Origin: JAJDTT01 sp965116695
GTDB lineage: Bacteria; Acidobacteriota; UBA6911; RPQK01; JAJDTT01
Assembly: GCA_965116695.1 (NCBI GenBank)
Contig: OZ220706.1
Location: forward strand, 1,426,001 to 1,490,000
DNA length: 64,000 nucleotides
Reading direction: 5' to 3'
Below the pieces are notes generated by a model, which was given only the letters and a program-made list of their open reading frames with translations, was not told the DNA's origin and did not search any database. Made by a program: the position numbers and the translations under genes. Below are positions 18,487 through 26,798 of this stretch, one piece after another. Position 1 is the stretch's first letter. Each line of letters opens with the position of its first letter.

Positions 18487-19602
18487 ATGAAACGAAGAGC
18501 CTTCCTCCACAGAGCCGCCGCCGGGACTATTCTCTCACCCTGGATCGTGGGCCGCGGGGCCCGATTCGCCACCGTCGAACCCCTCCGGGTGGGAGTGCTC
18601 ACGCAGGAAAACGGGCCCCATTTGAGCGCCTACCTCCGATCCCTGGCGCAAATCGACGGCATTGAATCCATCGGCATTTCCGATGAAAGCGGGACGACGT
18701 TCGCAAGCGCACGCGATGCTCTGGGCGCCAAGGTGACGACGTTCCGGGACCACGACCGGATGCTGCGGGAGTTCCGGCCCCGCGCGGCCGTCATCAGCCT
18801 GGCCGCCCACCAGGCTCCCCCCGTGATCCGGAAGACCCTGGAGGCCGGCTGCCACGTCCTGGCCGAGAAACCCTCCTGCACTCGCGCCGAAGATTTCGAG
18901 CCCCTGGTCCGGCTCGCCGAGACCAGAAAGCTGACGCTCACGCTGGCCTTCTACCTGCGGGCGAATCCGGGAGCCGTCAAGGCCCGGGAACTGGTGCGGT
19001 CCGGTTTCATCGGCAAACCCTACGCGGCGCATCTGCTGGTGGTGGCGGATCAGACCCGCCTCACGCGCCCCGAGTTTCACCGTTCCTGGCTCGCCTCGCG
19101 GGACACGGCAGGCGGAGGAAACCTGATCTGGCTGGGAATCCACTACCTGGACCTCCTCCAATATCTGACGCAGGACCGCATCCAACGGGTGTCCGCCATG
19201 ACCGGAAACGTGGGGGGCCAGCCCATCGACATCGAGGACGCGGTGGGGGTCACCTTCCAGTCCCGCAAGGGAATGGTGGGAACGTATCACGGCGGATACT
19301 ACCTCGACCGGGGATACCACCTGGGACTGACCCTCTGGGGCTCCAAGGGATGGCTCCGCTTCGACGAGGACAACTCTCCGCTGGAATGGTACTCGACTCA
19401 TCCCGATGCTCCCGAAGGGGTCCAGTCCTTTCCCTTCGCCTACGAGGTCGGGCCCTACCACGGTATCGTGAAGGCGGTTCTGGACGCGGCCCGGGGCACG
19501 GGCCCGCCGCCGGCCACCGGCGAGGAGTGCCTCCACGTCCTGAAATCCATCTTCGGCGCCTACGAGGCGGCCCGGACGGGACGGGCCCGGGAGGTCGGCT
19601 GA
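18487..19602 (+). CDS. Gfo/Idh/MocA family oxidoreductase with Tat-like leader
   Basis: The 371-residue protein starts MKRRAFLHRAAAGTI, a plausible twin-arginine leader. The nucleotide-binding half reads LRVGVLTQENG and the catalytic region has CHVLAEKPSC, with the family's Lys in EKP intact. HYLDLLQYL and YHGGYYLDRGY follow in the C-terminal sheet domain. The usual role is NAD(P)-dependent oxidation or epimerisation of a sugar or cyclitol. It ends nine bases from the convergent decarboxylase-like gene. Confidence 0.87.
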   Translation: MKRRAFLHRAAAGTILSPWIVGRGARFATVEPLRVGVLTQENGPHLSAYLRSLAQIDGIESIGISDESGTTFASARDALGAKVTTFRDHDRMLREFRPRAAVISLAAHQAPPVIRKTLEAGCHVLAEKPSCTRAEDFEPLVRLAETRKLTLTLAFYLRANPGAVKARELVRSGFIGKPYAAHLLVVADQTRLTRPEFHRSWLASRDTAGGGNLIWLGIHYLDLLQYLTQDRIQRVSAMTGNVGGQPIDIEDAVGVTFQSRKGMVGTYHGGYYLDRGYHLGLTLWGSKGWLRFDEDNSPLEWYSTHPDAPEGVQSFPFAYEVGPYHGIVKAVLDAARGTGPPPATGEECLHVLKSIFGAYEAARTGRAREVG

Positions 19603-19611
19603 TTGGACGGA

Positions 19612-20352
19612 TTACGACTCCTGCAGGAAGTCGTGCACGATCTCCGCGAACCCTTCGGTGTAGTCGGTCTCCATGTAGTACGCCCCCAGGTACTCCCGGG
19701 GAGCGAAGTCGGTCAGATCGTAGACGGGTGAGGGATCGAACTGCACGACCCCGTCGCCGGCCCGGCAGACGTGGACGGCCACGTCCGAGGTGCACTTGGC
19801 CCCGTCGATGACCTGGAGGACGTCGAAACCCTTCCCGTCCACCCTGGGAATCGCCTTCAGGCGCCAGGACGGCGCCAGGACGGGCAGGCTCTCCGGGTCG
19901 GCCGCGCGGTGCATGGTGGACCGGATCGCCAGGATCGAGGCGCCGGCCAGCCGAGTGTCCGTGTACATGACCCGCTCGTCCATTCCCACCCGAATGTCGG
20001 AATAGACCTTGGGCGTGCCGTAGATCTCCCGCCCCGCGGGAATGCTGGACTTGGAGTTGAGGAACGCGATGGGCGCAAAATACCCCGTCTGTCCTTCGTA
20101 GCTGCACTTGACGGTGAGCACACTCTCCAGAAACCCGCCGTAGTTGGCCGTCCAGGTCGCGTCGATGCCGATGGCCGCACAGTTGCCTTCCGGGTCCGGC
20201 TCGAAACACCAGGGGAGAACCCGGTCCAACGCGTCCGGGTCCGCCCGGAAGAAGACGATTTGGAAGCGGACGTTCCGGTAGCGGGCCGGAAGCGGAGGAT
20301 AATAGGGAGAAAAAGCCGGCATGTTGGCGATCTGATCCCGCGGGATGGTCAT
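19612..20352 (-). CDS. Acetoacetate decarboxylase family protein
   Basis: The ATG at 20352 follows AAAGGAAGA and gives 246 residues. Family signatures are PARYRNVRFQIVFFRADP, GREIYGTPKVYSDI and LAGASILAIR. In true acetoacetate decarboxylase two adjacent lysines sit after Pro; here only one is kept (TPKV), so the Schiff-base Lys may be present but its pKa-tuning neighbour is lost. Hydration, isomerisation or binding of an enol/keto acid is as likely as decarboxylation. It is the last gene of a three-gene minus-strand operon. Confidence 0.82.
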   Translation of the reverse strand: MTIPRDQIANMPAFSPYYPPLPARYRNVRFQIVFFRADPDALDRVLPWCFEPDPEGNCAAIGIDATWTANYGGFLESVLTVKCSYEGQTGYFAPIAFLNSKSSIPAGREIYGTPKVYSDIRVGMDERVMYTDTRLAGASILAIRSTMHRAADPESLPVLAPSWRLKAIPRVDGKGFDVLQVIDGAKCTSDVAVHVCRAGDGVVQFDPSPVYDLTDFAPREYLGAYYMETDYTEGFAEIVHDFLQES

Positions 20353-20368
20353 GGCTGATCTTCCTTTG

Positions 20369-21376
20369 TCAGTTCGTGTCCCGATTTTCGAAACACCCGG
20401 GGTTGGCGACATGTTCGGGCCGCCTTCCCTGGAGCACGTCCAGGATGCCCTGGGCGGCCATCAGGGAGGCGCGTTCCAATGCGCTGTCCGTCAAGCCGGA
20501 GATGTGAGGGGTCAACAACGTATTGGGCGTTCGGCAAAGGGGGTGATCCGCCGGTAGAGGTTCCTCCTCGAAGACGTCCAGGGCCGCCCCGGCCAGCCGG
20601 CCCTCCCGCAGCGCCCGGGCCAGGGCCGGCTCGTCGATGACGGACCCTCTCGAGGTGTTCACCAGCCGGCAGCCGGGCTTCATCAGCTTCAGGCGCTCCC
20701 GGTCGATGAGATGGTGCGTCGCGTCACTCAGCGGAACGTGAAGGCTGATGAAGTCGGCCCAGACCAGAAGAGCCTCCAGGGATTCCTCCAGAACGGCCGC
20801 TCCCATCGCCGGTCCGGGTGGCAGGAACGGGTCGTAGGCGCGCACCTTCATGCCGAATCCGGCGCCGGCGATCCCGGCGACGCGGCTGCCGATCCGGCCC
20901 AGGCCGATCAACCCCAGATTCTTCCCGGCCAGCTCCACCCCCTGGTAACGATTCCGGTCCTCCATGGTTCCGGAACGGATGGCGTGACTGGAGGGATAGA
21001 TCTGCCGGGACAGCGCCAACATGAGCGCCATGGCGTGCTCGGCCACCGTCCGGCCGTTGGACCCGGGCGTAAACACCACGGGGAGGCCTCTGGAGGTGGC
21101 CGCCTCGCAGTCGACGTTGTCCACTCCGACCCCATGCTTGCCGATCACCTTCAGGCGGGGTGCGTCTCGAATATCTTCGGCGTCCACCTGAAAGAGGCGC
21201 ACCAGGGCCGCGTCGGCTTCCCGGAAGGCAGCCCGATGAGGTGCCGCCCCCTCGGCGTCCGGCTCCGGCGGCACGGTGATTCCCTCTTCCCAAGGGGTCC
21301 GGCAATGACAGTGCCTGCGCAGCAACTCCACCCCGGGGGAAGCGATGGGTTCGGGGATGAAGACGGTGGGTTTCAT
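20369..21376 (-). CDS. D-isomer 2-hydroxyacid dehydrogenase (SerA-like)
   Basis: Starting at the ATG at 21376, the 335-residue protein has the NAD fold GLIGLGRIGSRVAG, NTSRGSVIDE with the substrate-binding Arg, and TPHISGLTD with the catalytic His. It has no C-terminal ACT domain, so it is unlikely to be the regulated biosynthetic PGDH. Its ATG overlaps the stop of the upstream SDR gene (ATGA), and the decarboxylase-like gene follows after 16 bases. A catabolic hydroxyacid step is likely. Confidence 0.88.
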   Translation of the reverse strand: MKPTVFIPEPIASPGVELLRRHCHCRTPWEEGITVPPEPDAEGAAPHRAAFREADAALVRLFQVDAEDIRDAPRLKVIGKHGVGVDNVDCEAATSRGLPVVFTPGSNGRTVAEHAMALMLALSRQIYPSSHAIRSGTMEDRNRYQGVELAGKNLGLIGLGRIGSRVAGIAGAGFGMKVRAYDPFLPPGPAMGAAVLEESLEALLVWADFISLHVPLSDATHHLIDRERLKLMKPGCRLVNTSRGSVIDEPALARALREGRLAGAALDVFEEEPLPADHPLCRTPNTLLTPHISGLTDSALERASLMAAQGILDVLQGRRPEHVANPGCFENRDTN

Positions 21377-22182
21377 TCTTTTCTGGGGGGAGTCGCCGAA
21401 ACGCCCTGCAAGCCCCCGTTGACCTGGAACACCTGCCCGGTGATCCAGGACGCTTCGGACCCGCACAGATAGGCGACCATGGAAGCGATGTCCCGGGGCT
21501 CGCCCCAGCGCCCCAAGGGGATGGATTGGCGGACCCGCTCAACCATCTCGTCCCGGCTGATCCCCAGGGTCCGGCTGCGCTGGGCCATGGTCCTGCGGTT
21601 GAAGTCGGTGTAGACCGGACCGGGACTCACGGCATTGACCCGGACGCCGTAGGGAGCCAATTCCGTGGCGAGGGTCCGGGTCAGGCTGGCGACGCCCGCC
21701 TTGGCCGCGTTGTAGGCGGCTACCAGAGCCGCCGGGCTGTGGGCATTGATGGAGGCCAGGTTCACCATGCTTCCCGACTCCTGCCGCCGCATGAACCGGC
21801 CCGCGGTCCGGCAACAGAAAAAGGTTCCCGTCAGATTCACCTCCAGGATGCGCCGCCATTCGGCGTCGTCCAACTCCACCGTCGGGGTCACCCTCTGGCC
21901 CAAACCGGCGCTGTTGACCAGGATGTCCAACCTCCCCCGGCTCCGGAACGTCTCCTCGAAGACGGCGGCCACTGCCGGGGAGTCGGTCACGTCCAAAGGG
22001 GCCGCTTCGGCCTGAAATCCGTCCCGCACCAGAGCGTCGGCGACTCCGCGGACCTTCTCCTCCTGGAGGTCGCACAGCCGGACGGAGGCGCCCTCCTGCG
22101 CAAGTCTCCGGGCGATCGCCACGCCCAGACCCTGGGCGGCTCCCGTCACTACCGCGACCTTGTTCTCAAGAGGCATGGTCAT
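21373..22182 (-). CDS. Short-chain dehydrogenase/reductase
   Basis: Classical SDR. VAVVTGAAQGLG binds NAD(P), NSAG and NLASINAHS precede YNAAKAG with the catalytic Tyr and Lys, and the tail ends GQVFQVNGG. The start is either of the ATGs at 22182 and 22176. It is the first gene of the SDR / hydroxyacid dehydrogenase / acetoacetate decarboxylase-like operon. The substrate is probably a sugar-derived alcohol. Confidence 0.88.
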   Translation of the reverse strand: MTMPLENKVAVVTGAAQGLGVAIARRLAQEGASVRLCDLQEEKVRGVADALVRDGFQAEAAPLDVTDSPAVAAVFEETFRSRGRLDILVNSAGLGQRVTPTVELDDAEWRRILEVNLTGTFFCCRTAGRFMRRQESGSMVNLASINAHSPAALVAAYNAAKAGVASLTRTLATELAPYGVRVNAVSPGPVYTDFNRRTMAQRSRTLGISRDEMVERVRQSIPLGRWGEPRDIASMVAYLCGSEASWITGQVFQVNGGLQGVSATPPRKE

Positions 22183-22486
22183 CCCGGCGAAACCCAAGGA
22201 TAGTAACAGCCCGCGTCAGATCACGTCACGGGCCCGAACCTTCCCGCACCTCACTTGACGGTACGGCCCCGGCGCCACGGTCGGCACGCACCTCCCCGGG
22301 CCAGCAACTGATGCGGGGACGAAAGAGGGCACCCACAAGGGGTGCCGCTATTTTCCGGTTCTCCCGAACCCCCGGAAAAATCGGGGAAGTCCCGGTCCTC
22401 TTCCTCTTCCCTCTTTCCTTGCCGTTGAATACACTGGCGCTTCATGGTCTCCGGCGGATGCGCCGGCGAACGGAAGGAGATGAGTC

Positions 22487-22873
22487 ATGATCACATCATT
22501 GGAACATGTGGCCATCGTGGCCGATGACCCTCGAGCGCTGGCCGACTGGTACTGCACGAACCTTGGCTGCGAGATCGCCGTAGCCGACGAGGCGTACTCC
22601 ACCTACTTCGTCGCCGTTCCCGGAACCGGAGTCCTGGAGATTCTTCCCTCCAGCGACCGTCCCCGCTTCGAAGCCGAAGGAGACGACGCCGGCATCCGCC
22701 ACCTCGCCTTCACCGTCGTCGACTTCGAGGAAGCCTGCCGGCACATCAAGGAGCGGGGCATCGAACTCCTGCAGCCCATCTCCGTGAGCGCCACCGGAAC
22801 GAAGCTGGCCTTTTTCCCCGATTTGGAGGGCAACATCCTTCAATTCGTCTATCGCCCGAAGCCGTTGAGGTAG
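22487..22873 (+). CDS. VOC (glyoxalase-fold) metalloprotein
   Basis: The 128-residue single-module protein starts LEHVAIVADDP, has IRHLAFTVVDFEEAC at the second strand pair and ends FFPDLEGNILQFVYRP. Two His and a late Glu match typical VOC metal ligands. A strong GGAAGGAG lies a few bases before the ATG. Functions of such modules range from glyoxalase to epimerase and dioxygenase; none can be chosen here. It stands alone after a 300-base gap with no recognised gene. Confidence 0.85.
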   Translation: MITSLEHVAIVADDPRALADWYCTNLGCEIAVADEAYSTYFVAVPGTGVLEILPSSDRPRFEAEGDDAGIRHLAFTVVDFEEACRHIKERGIELLQPISVSATGTKLAFFPDLEGNILQFVYRPKPLR

Positions 22874-22928
22874 CGGACATCCGGCTGTTTTCCGGCTCGG
22901 AACCGGGCAAGCCCGCATCGACTCCCGG

Positions 22929-23837
22929 CTACTTCAGGATTTCCCGGAGCGCCGGCTCCAGATCGGGGAAACGGAAGCGGTAGCCGCTCTCCTGAATCCG
23001 GTCCGGCAGCACCTTCTTGCTGGAGAGCAGCTCGACGGCAAATCCGCCCAGAACCAGCTTCAGAGCGAACCCGGGCGCCGGCAGGAACGCGGGACGCGAC
23101 AGGACCCTCCCCAGCGCCTTGGCAAATTCTTTTTGACGCACCGGATTCGAGGCCGTCGCATTGAAGGGGCCCGAGAGGTTCCCCTGAGCCAAGACGTGCT
23201 GCACCATGCCGATCAGATCTTCCCGGTGAATCCAGGACCACCACTGGCGGCCCGAACCCAGGGGCCCGCCCAACCCCAGCCGCGCCGGCAGCAGCATGGC
23301 GTCCAGGGCCCCTCCGCCCGCGGCCAGGACGATGCCGATGCGAAGATGGACCACGCGGACGCCCGACTCCGACGCGCGGGCGCCCTCCCTCTCCCACTGG
23401 CCACAGATCTCCCCCAGGAAGTCGCCGGCAGCCGGCATCGACTCGGTCAGTCTCGTTTCTCCCTGATCTCCGTAGTAGCCGATGGCGCTGGCAGAAATCA
23501 GCGTCCGCGGTCGTGCGTCCGCCCGCAGCATGGCGCCGACCAGATTCCGGGTGCCACGAACCCGGCTCTCCCGGATGGCGCGCCGTTTGCGGGCGGTCCA
23601 ACGGCCGACCACGCTTTCACCGGCCAAGTGGACGACGGCGTCCACCTGTTCCAGGCTCTCGAGCGGGGGCGCCTCCTCCGCCGGACGCCATGCGTACGCC
23701 TGGGAAAGACCGGGAATGGCCTTCCGGGCAGCGTCCGGGCGGCGTGACAGCGCCGTCACCCGGCAGCCCGACTCGGACAACACCTCACAGAGCCTGCGCC
23801 CGACGAATCCGGTGGCTCCGGTAACGAGAACTCTCAT
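22929..23837 (-). CDS. TIGR01777-type NAD-dependent epimerase-like protein
   Basis: The ATG at 23837, preceded by GAGGAGAAGG, starts MRVLVTGATGFVGRRL. VDAVVHLAGESVVGRWT is diagnostic of the YfcH/SulA-like TIGR01777 branch of extended SDRs, and GYYGDQGE carries the active-site Tyr region. Length (302) is normal. Its physiological role is poorly known across bacteria. It converges with the VOC gene. Confidence 0.9.
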   Translation of the reverse strand: MRVLVTGATGFVGRRLCEVLSESGCRVTALSRRPDAARKAIPGLSQAYAWRPAEEAPPLESLEQVDAVVHLAGESVVGRWTARKRRAIRESRVRGTRNLVGAMLRADARPRTLISASAIGYYGDQGETRLTESMPAAGDFLGEICGQWEREGARASESGVRVVHLRIGIVLAAGGGALDAMLLPARLGLGGPLGSGRQWWSWIHREDLIGMVQHVLAQGNLSGPFNATASNPVRQKEFAKALGRVLSRPAFLPAPGFALKLVLGGFAVELLSSKKVLPDRIQESGYRFRFPDLEPALREILK

Positions 23838-23991
23838 TTGGCCTTCTCCTCTCCCGGGAACGCGGCCACGGCGCCGGCCGTGAGAAATCCGAATGGGGCC
23901 TCCACCGGACACCGGGCTCACTCCCTCGGCCTCAGTCTACTATTTGGAGTGGATGCAGGCTCCAGCTATTGGAAATCCCGGCACGGCAGGC

Positions 23992-26604
23992 TTATGGACC
24001 GGCGTCACGATTCCAATTCCAGGCGTAGGCGATGCGGAAGTAGACGAACGCCCCGTTGTAGTTGAACGGAGTGTAAGGACTGTACCGGTTGCCGACGGCG
24101 GAGGCGTTGGGGTTTTCTTCCGGCTGATTGTCGAACACGTTCCGGGCTCCGAGGGTCAGCATGACCGATTCTCCAATCGAGCGGGTGGCTTGCAGATCGA
24201 AGACGTAGTCGCCGTTGTAGACCCGGACGTCCCGGGAGTCGTACCAGTCGCCGTAGTAGTTGAGGCGTCCCAGGAAACTCCAGCGGCCCACGTCGTGTTG
24301 TGCCGAGACGTTCCAGCGAGTTCCGGGAATCGCCTCTTGCAACTGCCGGAGACGCACGTCGTCCAGCACGCCCGGGTTGAACTCGGTGACTTCGGTGTCG
24401 GTATGGTTGAAGAGGAACCCGAAGGTCGTGGCGCCTCCCAGCGAGGCGGGCGTCACCGTCGCCACCAGGTCGATCCCCTGGGTCCGGGTCTCGAAGTCGT
24501 TGGTGAAGAATCGAAAGTTCTGCAGGTTTCGGGCGCTGGTGATCCCCTCCGAGATGAGGGTTTCAACCTCCTCCGGACTGAGGGCGAACAACTGGGTCAA
24601 GGCGAGGCGATTGGAGAGACCGATTCGGAAGTAGTCGACCGTAAGACTCAGCGGTCCCCGGTCGGCCACCACTCCCAGACTGGTGTTGACGGAGCGTTCG
24701 GGTTCGAGCAGCCGGCCGCCCCGCAGTTGGGCCGCCCGGGAAGTGGAGGGAATGGTGCCGTCATTGACCAGATCCCTGAGTTGAAGATCGTAGCGGGTCG
24801 AAACGTTGAACGCATTCTGCTGCCCCGGCGTGGGGGCCCGGAAACCGCTGCTCACGCTGCCGCGCACCGCCCAGGCCGGGGTCAAACGGTAGCGTCCCGC
24901 CAACTTGCCGTTGAGCGTGGCGCCGAAGTCCTCGTAATCTTCGATCCGGGCCGCGGCGCCGACGGTCCACCGCTGGGATCGTCCGCGCACCTCCAGGTCG
25001 CCGTAGAGGGCATAGTTGGCCCGGTCCCACTGCCCGGCGGCGATGGGGCTGAATCCGGGAAATCCGTTGGAGCCGGCACTGAAACCCTGAGGGGCGTACG
25101 GCCCGATCTCCCACGACTCATTCTGGCCCAAGCCGATCTTGAAGTCCTCCTCGCGCCATTCGCCGCCCCCGGCCAGGTGGATCCGGTCGTTTACCGCATA
25201 GCTCAGGTCCAGATTGAAGGCGAGATTCTGTTGCCGGTAGAGACCGGGGTCGAATTCGGTGGGCGTGGCCGGACCCAACGACGCATTGACCGTATCGAAA
25301 ATGAAAAAATCGACTGCGCTGGAACCCAGGCTGAAGCTCGCATCCCAAACCATCCCGCCGGACATCTGGCCACGAAGTCCGGCGACTACCGATGCGTCAA
25401 ACAATTCACCGCCAAACTGGGGCCTGAACCCCCCCGGGAAGATTTCCTGAAACGAGAAGCAGTCGGGATCGGAAAAAACTCTGTCCAGAGCCGGCCGGTC
25501 GGGGATCCCGTTCCCGATCCTGACGCGGGGGCAACCGGCCGAACCGTCGAAGATGCCGTCCCGGGCATCGAGACGGTCCCCGATGAGGAGGGTCCGGCCG
25601 CCGTCGGTGCTGAAAACGCCCGCCCGCGTGTTGGGATTACGGAAGAAGAAGCCGCCGGTGACCCGCCTGCTGGCGTAGTTGGTGTGACCGTAGAGCTGCA
25701 TCTGGTTGAACAGGTGCCCGAAATTGCCCCAGAACTTGATGTCGTCGTCGATGGCGGGCGAGCCCCAGATCTGGGCGGGATCGGCGACATGGTTGTTCCC
25801 GACCGAAATGAGGTGCGCGGCGTCGGCGCGTTGGACACTCCGGCTGGTGGCGGCACTGTTGCCGTATTCGACGCTCAGGTTGGCGAATCCACCCGGTCCG
25901 AGGGGGAGGCCGACATTTCCGGAAACGGTGTAGGTGCCGCCGTCTCCGGCGATGAAGCTGCCGGTCCGGAACTCCACACTGCCCCCGGAGGAATCGTCCT
26001 TGAGCAGGAAATTCAGGACGCCGGCGATGGCGTCCGAGCCGTATTGAGCCGAGGCGCCGTCCCGCAGCACCTCCACCTGGCGCAACGCGATGGATGGGAT
26101 TACGGAAATGTCGGGTCCCTGAGCTCCGTCGGCGACTCCGTTCCCCAACCAGGTGATGACGGCGCCACGGTGGCGCCTCCTGCCGTTGACCAGGACCAGG
26201 GTGTGGTCGGGTGCCAGGCCCCGGAGGGTCGCCGGACGGATGATGCGGGCCGCATCCCCCACCGGCTGCGGATTGACGTTGTAGGCGGGAAGGACGTTTC
26301 TCAACTGGTCGGCCACATCGGGTTCACCTTGGCCCAGGATGTCCTTGGACGAGATCACGTCGATAGGCACCACCGACTCCGTCACCGTCCGCGGCTGGGC
26401 CCGGGTGCCGACAACGACGATCTCTTCGGTCAACCGGGGTTGCGTTTCCTCCGAGGAAACCGTGGACTCTGAAGGCTCCTCCTGTCCGGCGGGCTCGCTC
26501 TGCTCCTTCGCGGCCACGCGCGTCTGAGCCGCCAGGGAGAGAATCAGACAATACACGGGGATCAAGAGAAGACAGGGCGCGATAGACCGGTGATCGTAGC
26601 CCAT
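23992..26604 (-). CDS. TonB-dependent outer-membrane receptor
   Basis: The 870-residue protein has a signal peptide (LLLIPVYCLILSLAAQ). A TonB-box-like EEIVVVGTRAQPR is followed by the plug domain (residues about 65-190) with LVLVNGRRRH and VEVLRDGASAQYGSDAI. The barrel ends in YFRIAYAWNWN. A Ser/Glu-rich stretch separates the signal peptide from the TonB box. Plug and barrel match receptors for large organic ligands at least as well as siderophore receptors; the ligand is unknown. It shows that the host is a diderm. Confidence 0.94.
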   Translation of the reverse strand: MGYDHRSIAPCLLLIPVYCLILSLAAQTRVAAKEQSEPAGQEEPSESTVSSEETQPRLTEEIVVVGTRAQPRTVTESVVPIDVISSKDILGQGEPDVADQLRNVLPAYNVNPQPVGDAARIIRPATLRGLAPDHTLVLVNGRRRHRGAVITWLGNGVADGAQGPDISVIPSIALRQVEVLRDGASAQYGSDAIAGVLNFLLKDDSSGGSVEFRTGSFIAGDGGTYTVSGNVGLPLGPGGFANLSVEYGNSAATSRSVQRADAAHLISVGNNHVADPAQIWGSPAIDDDIKFWGNFGHLFNQMQLYGHTNYASRRVTGGFFFRNPNTRAGVFSTDGGRTLLIGDRLDARDGIFDGSAGCPRVRIGNGIPDRPALDRVFSDPDCFSFQEIFPGGFRPQFGGELFDASVVAGLRGQMSGGMVWDASFSLGSSAVDFFIFDTVNASLGPATPTEFDPGLYRQQNLAFNLDLSYAVNDRIHLAGGGEWREEDFKIGLGQNESWEIGPYAPQGFSAGSNGFPGFSPIAAGQWDRANYALYGDLEVRGRSQRWTVGAAARIEDYEDFGATLNGKLAGRYRLTPAWAVRGSVSSGFRAPTPGQQNAFNVSTRYDLQLRDLVNDGTIPSTSRAAQLRGGRLLEPERSVNTSLGVVADRGPLSLTVDYFRIGLSNRLALTQLFALSPEEVETLISEGITSARNLQNFRFFTNDFETRTQGIDLVATVTPASLGGATTFGFLFNHTDTEVTEFNPGVLDDVRLRQLQEAIPGTRWNVSAQHDVGRWSFLGRLNYYGDWYDSRDVRVYNGDYVFDLQATRSIGESVMLTLGARNVFDNQPEENPNASAVGNRYSPYTPFNYNGAFVYFRIAYAWNWNRDAGP

Positions 26605-26798
26605 TTCATTCCCCGCTCCGAGAGCGTTCCCACGTTTGTCGCGGTATTTTGCTACATGGACGCATGGAGCAAAAGTCCACGGGGCCTGGGAATCTTGCTA
26701 CGGGACCGATATGGTCCCTCATCCGTGGCCTATGGTACGCTCGACCGCCTGCGGTCCGGGATCGGTTTCGGTTGGCCATCACCTTCTCCTGACGAGTC

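Noticed and set aside
22251..22445. 64-residue minus-strand frame in the gap between the SDR operon and the VOC gene
   Set aside because: Low-complexity Glu/Arg/Gly composition, no ribosome site; the 300-base gap appears to hold only promoters.
23893..26472. 859-residue open frame on the plus strand
   Set aside because: It is antisense to the TonB receptor, has no domain signature and a composition (Gly/Val/Asp/Pro-rich) typical of shadow frames in high-G+C genes.
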